Assembly (NCBI GenBank): GCA_013398015.1
Contig: VZRR01012414.1
Location: forward strand, 1,434,037-1,498,036
Length of the DNA: 64,000 nucleotides
DNA from: Oreocharis arfaki
Lineage: Eukaryota > Chordata > Aves > Passeriformes > Paramythiidae
Direction of reading: 5' to 3'
Shown piece after piece: positions 63,831 through 64,000 of the stretch; within the stretch, counting starts at the first letter, position 1, and each line of letters starts with the position of its first letter. The position numbers and the translations under genes were made by a program. A model generated the notes under the pieces. It searched no databases, was not told where the DNA came from, and saw only the letters and a list, made by a program, of their open reading frames with translations.

Positions 63831-64000
63831 CACAGAATCATAAAAAAAAAATAAAACTGGAAGGTATTTTAAGAGATTGCCTAGTTTATCTATCCCCCAT
63901 CCTGATGGATGTTTGTCTGAATGATATTTTAAACTTCCAGCAGCAGATACTCCACAGCTTTTCTAGATGGTCTGTCCTAGAGCTTCACTATCCATTCAGT
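63831..64000 (-). mobile_element. older CR1-type LINE fragment, cut by the window end (minus orientation)
   Basis: Begins CACAGAATCATAAAA, then AAACTGGAAGGTATTTTAAG, GATGGATGTTTGTCTGAATG and CAGATACTCCACAGCTTTTC, ending CTAGAGCTTCACTATCC. This follows the order of an older sauropsid CR1 subfamily 3' end (CTGGAAGG.., GGTGTTTGTC.., GATTCCACAGC.., CAGTGCTTCAC..). It differs from the fragment at 63024-63392 in wording and age, so it is a separate insertion. It probably continues beyond 64000. Confidence 0.75.

Overview
This is vertebrate, almost certainly avian, nuclear DNA. It is A+T-rich and intron-dominated, with 3'-end fragments of CR1 LINEs, two solo-LTR-like elements and one G+C-rich CpG island interrupted by an assembly gap. 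One LTR resembles a long-LTR family I associate with bird, especially songbird, genomes; placing the window below 'bird' is inference. No bacterial-style gene, rRNA, tRNA or CRISPR array was seen.

The window carries one recognisable protein-coding gene: CLVS2 (clavesin-2), on the minus strand and complete in its coding sequence. Five coding exons, in transcription order 57447-57059, 48468-48294, 17258-17148, 14659-14439 and 9698-9611, join in frame with AG/GT borders at every junction. They give a 327-residue protein, the same length as mammalian clavesin-2 as I remember it. The product is a SEC14-like CRAL-TRIO lipid-binding protein of neuronal clathrin-coated vesicles and late endosomes. 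It ends in LLSLD, which fits a clathrin-box motif.

Layout by coordinate: 1-9610 is CLVS2 3' UTR plus possible downstream intergenic DNA; 9611-9698 is the last coding exon; 9699-14438 is intron 4, with an inverted pair of ~94-bp repeats; 14439-14659 is exon 4; 14660-17147 is intron 3; 17148-17258 is exon 3; 17259-48293 is the 31-kb intron 2, with a solo LTR and two or three CR1 fragments; 48294-48468 is exon 2; 48469-57058 is intron 1, with one CR1 fragment; 57059-57447 is the first coding exon; 57448-58420 is the CpG island and 5' UTR/promoter with a 512-base N gap; 58421-64000 is upstream flank with a ~1.1-kb solo LTR and two minus-strand CR1 fragments. Exons here are numbered by coding order, and non-coding 5' exons may exist.

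The most interesting observation is at exon 3. Its donor is a poor match to consensus (AGG|gtattc). Reading through it adds 20 mostly hydrophobic in-frame residues, then a stop that overlaps AATAAA, followed by a GU-rich stretch. This is the layout of an intronic-polyadenylation isoform lacking the C-terminal clathrin-box tail. It is a hypothesis from sequence only. Nearly all other open frames look like chance ORFs in introns and repeats.
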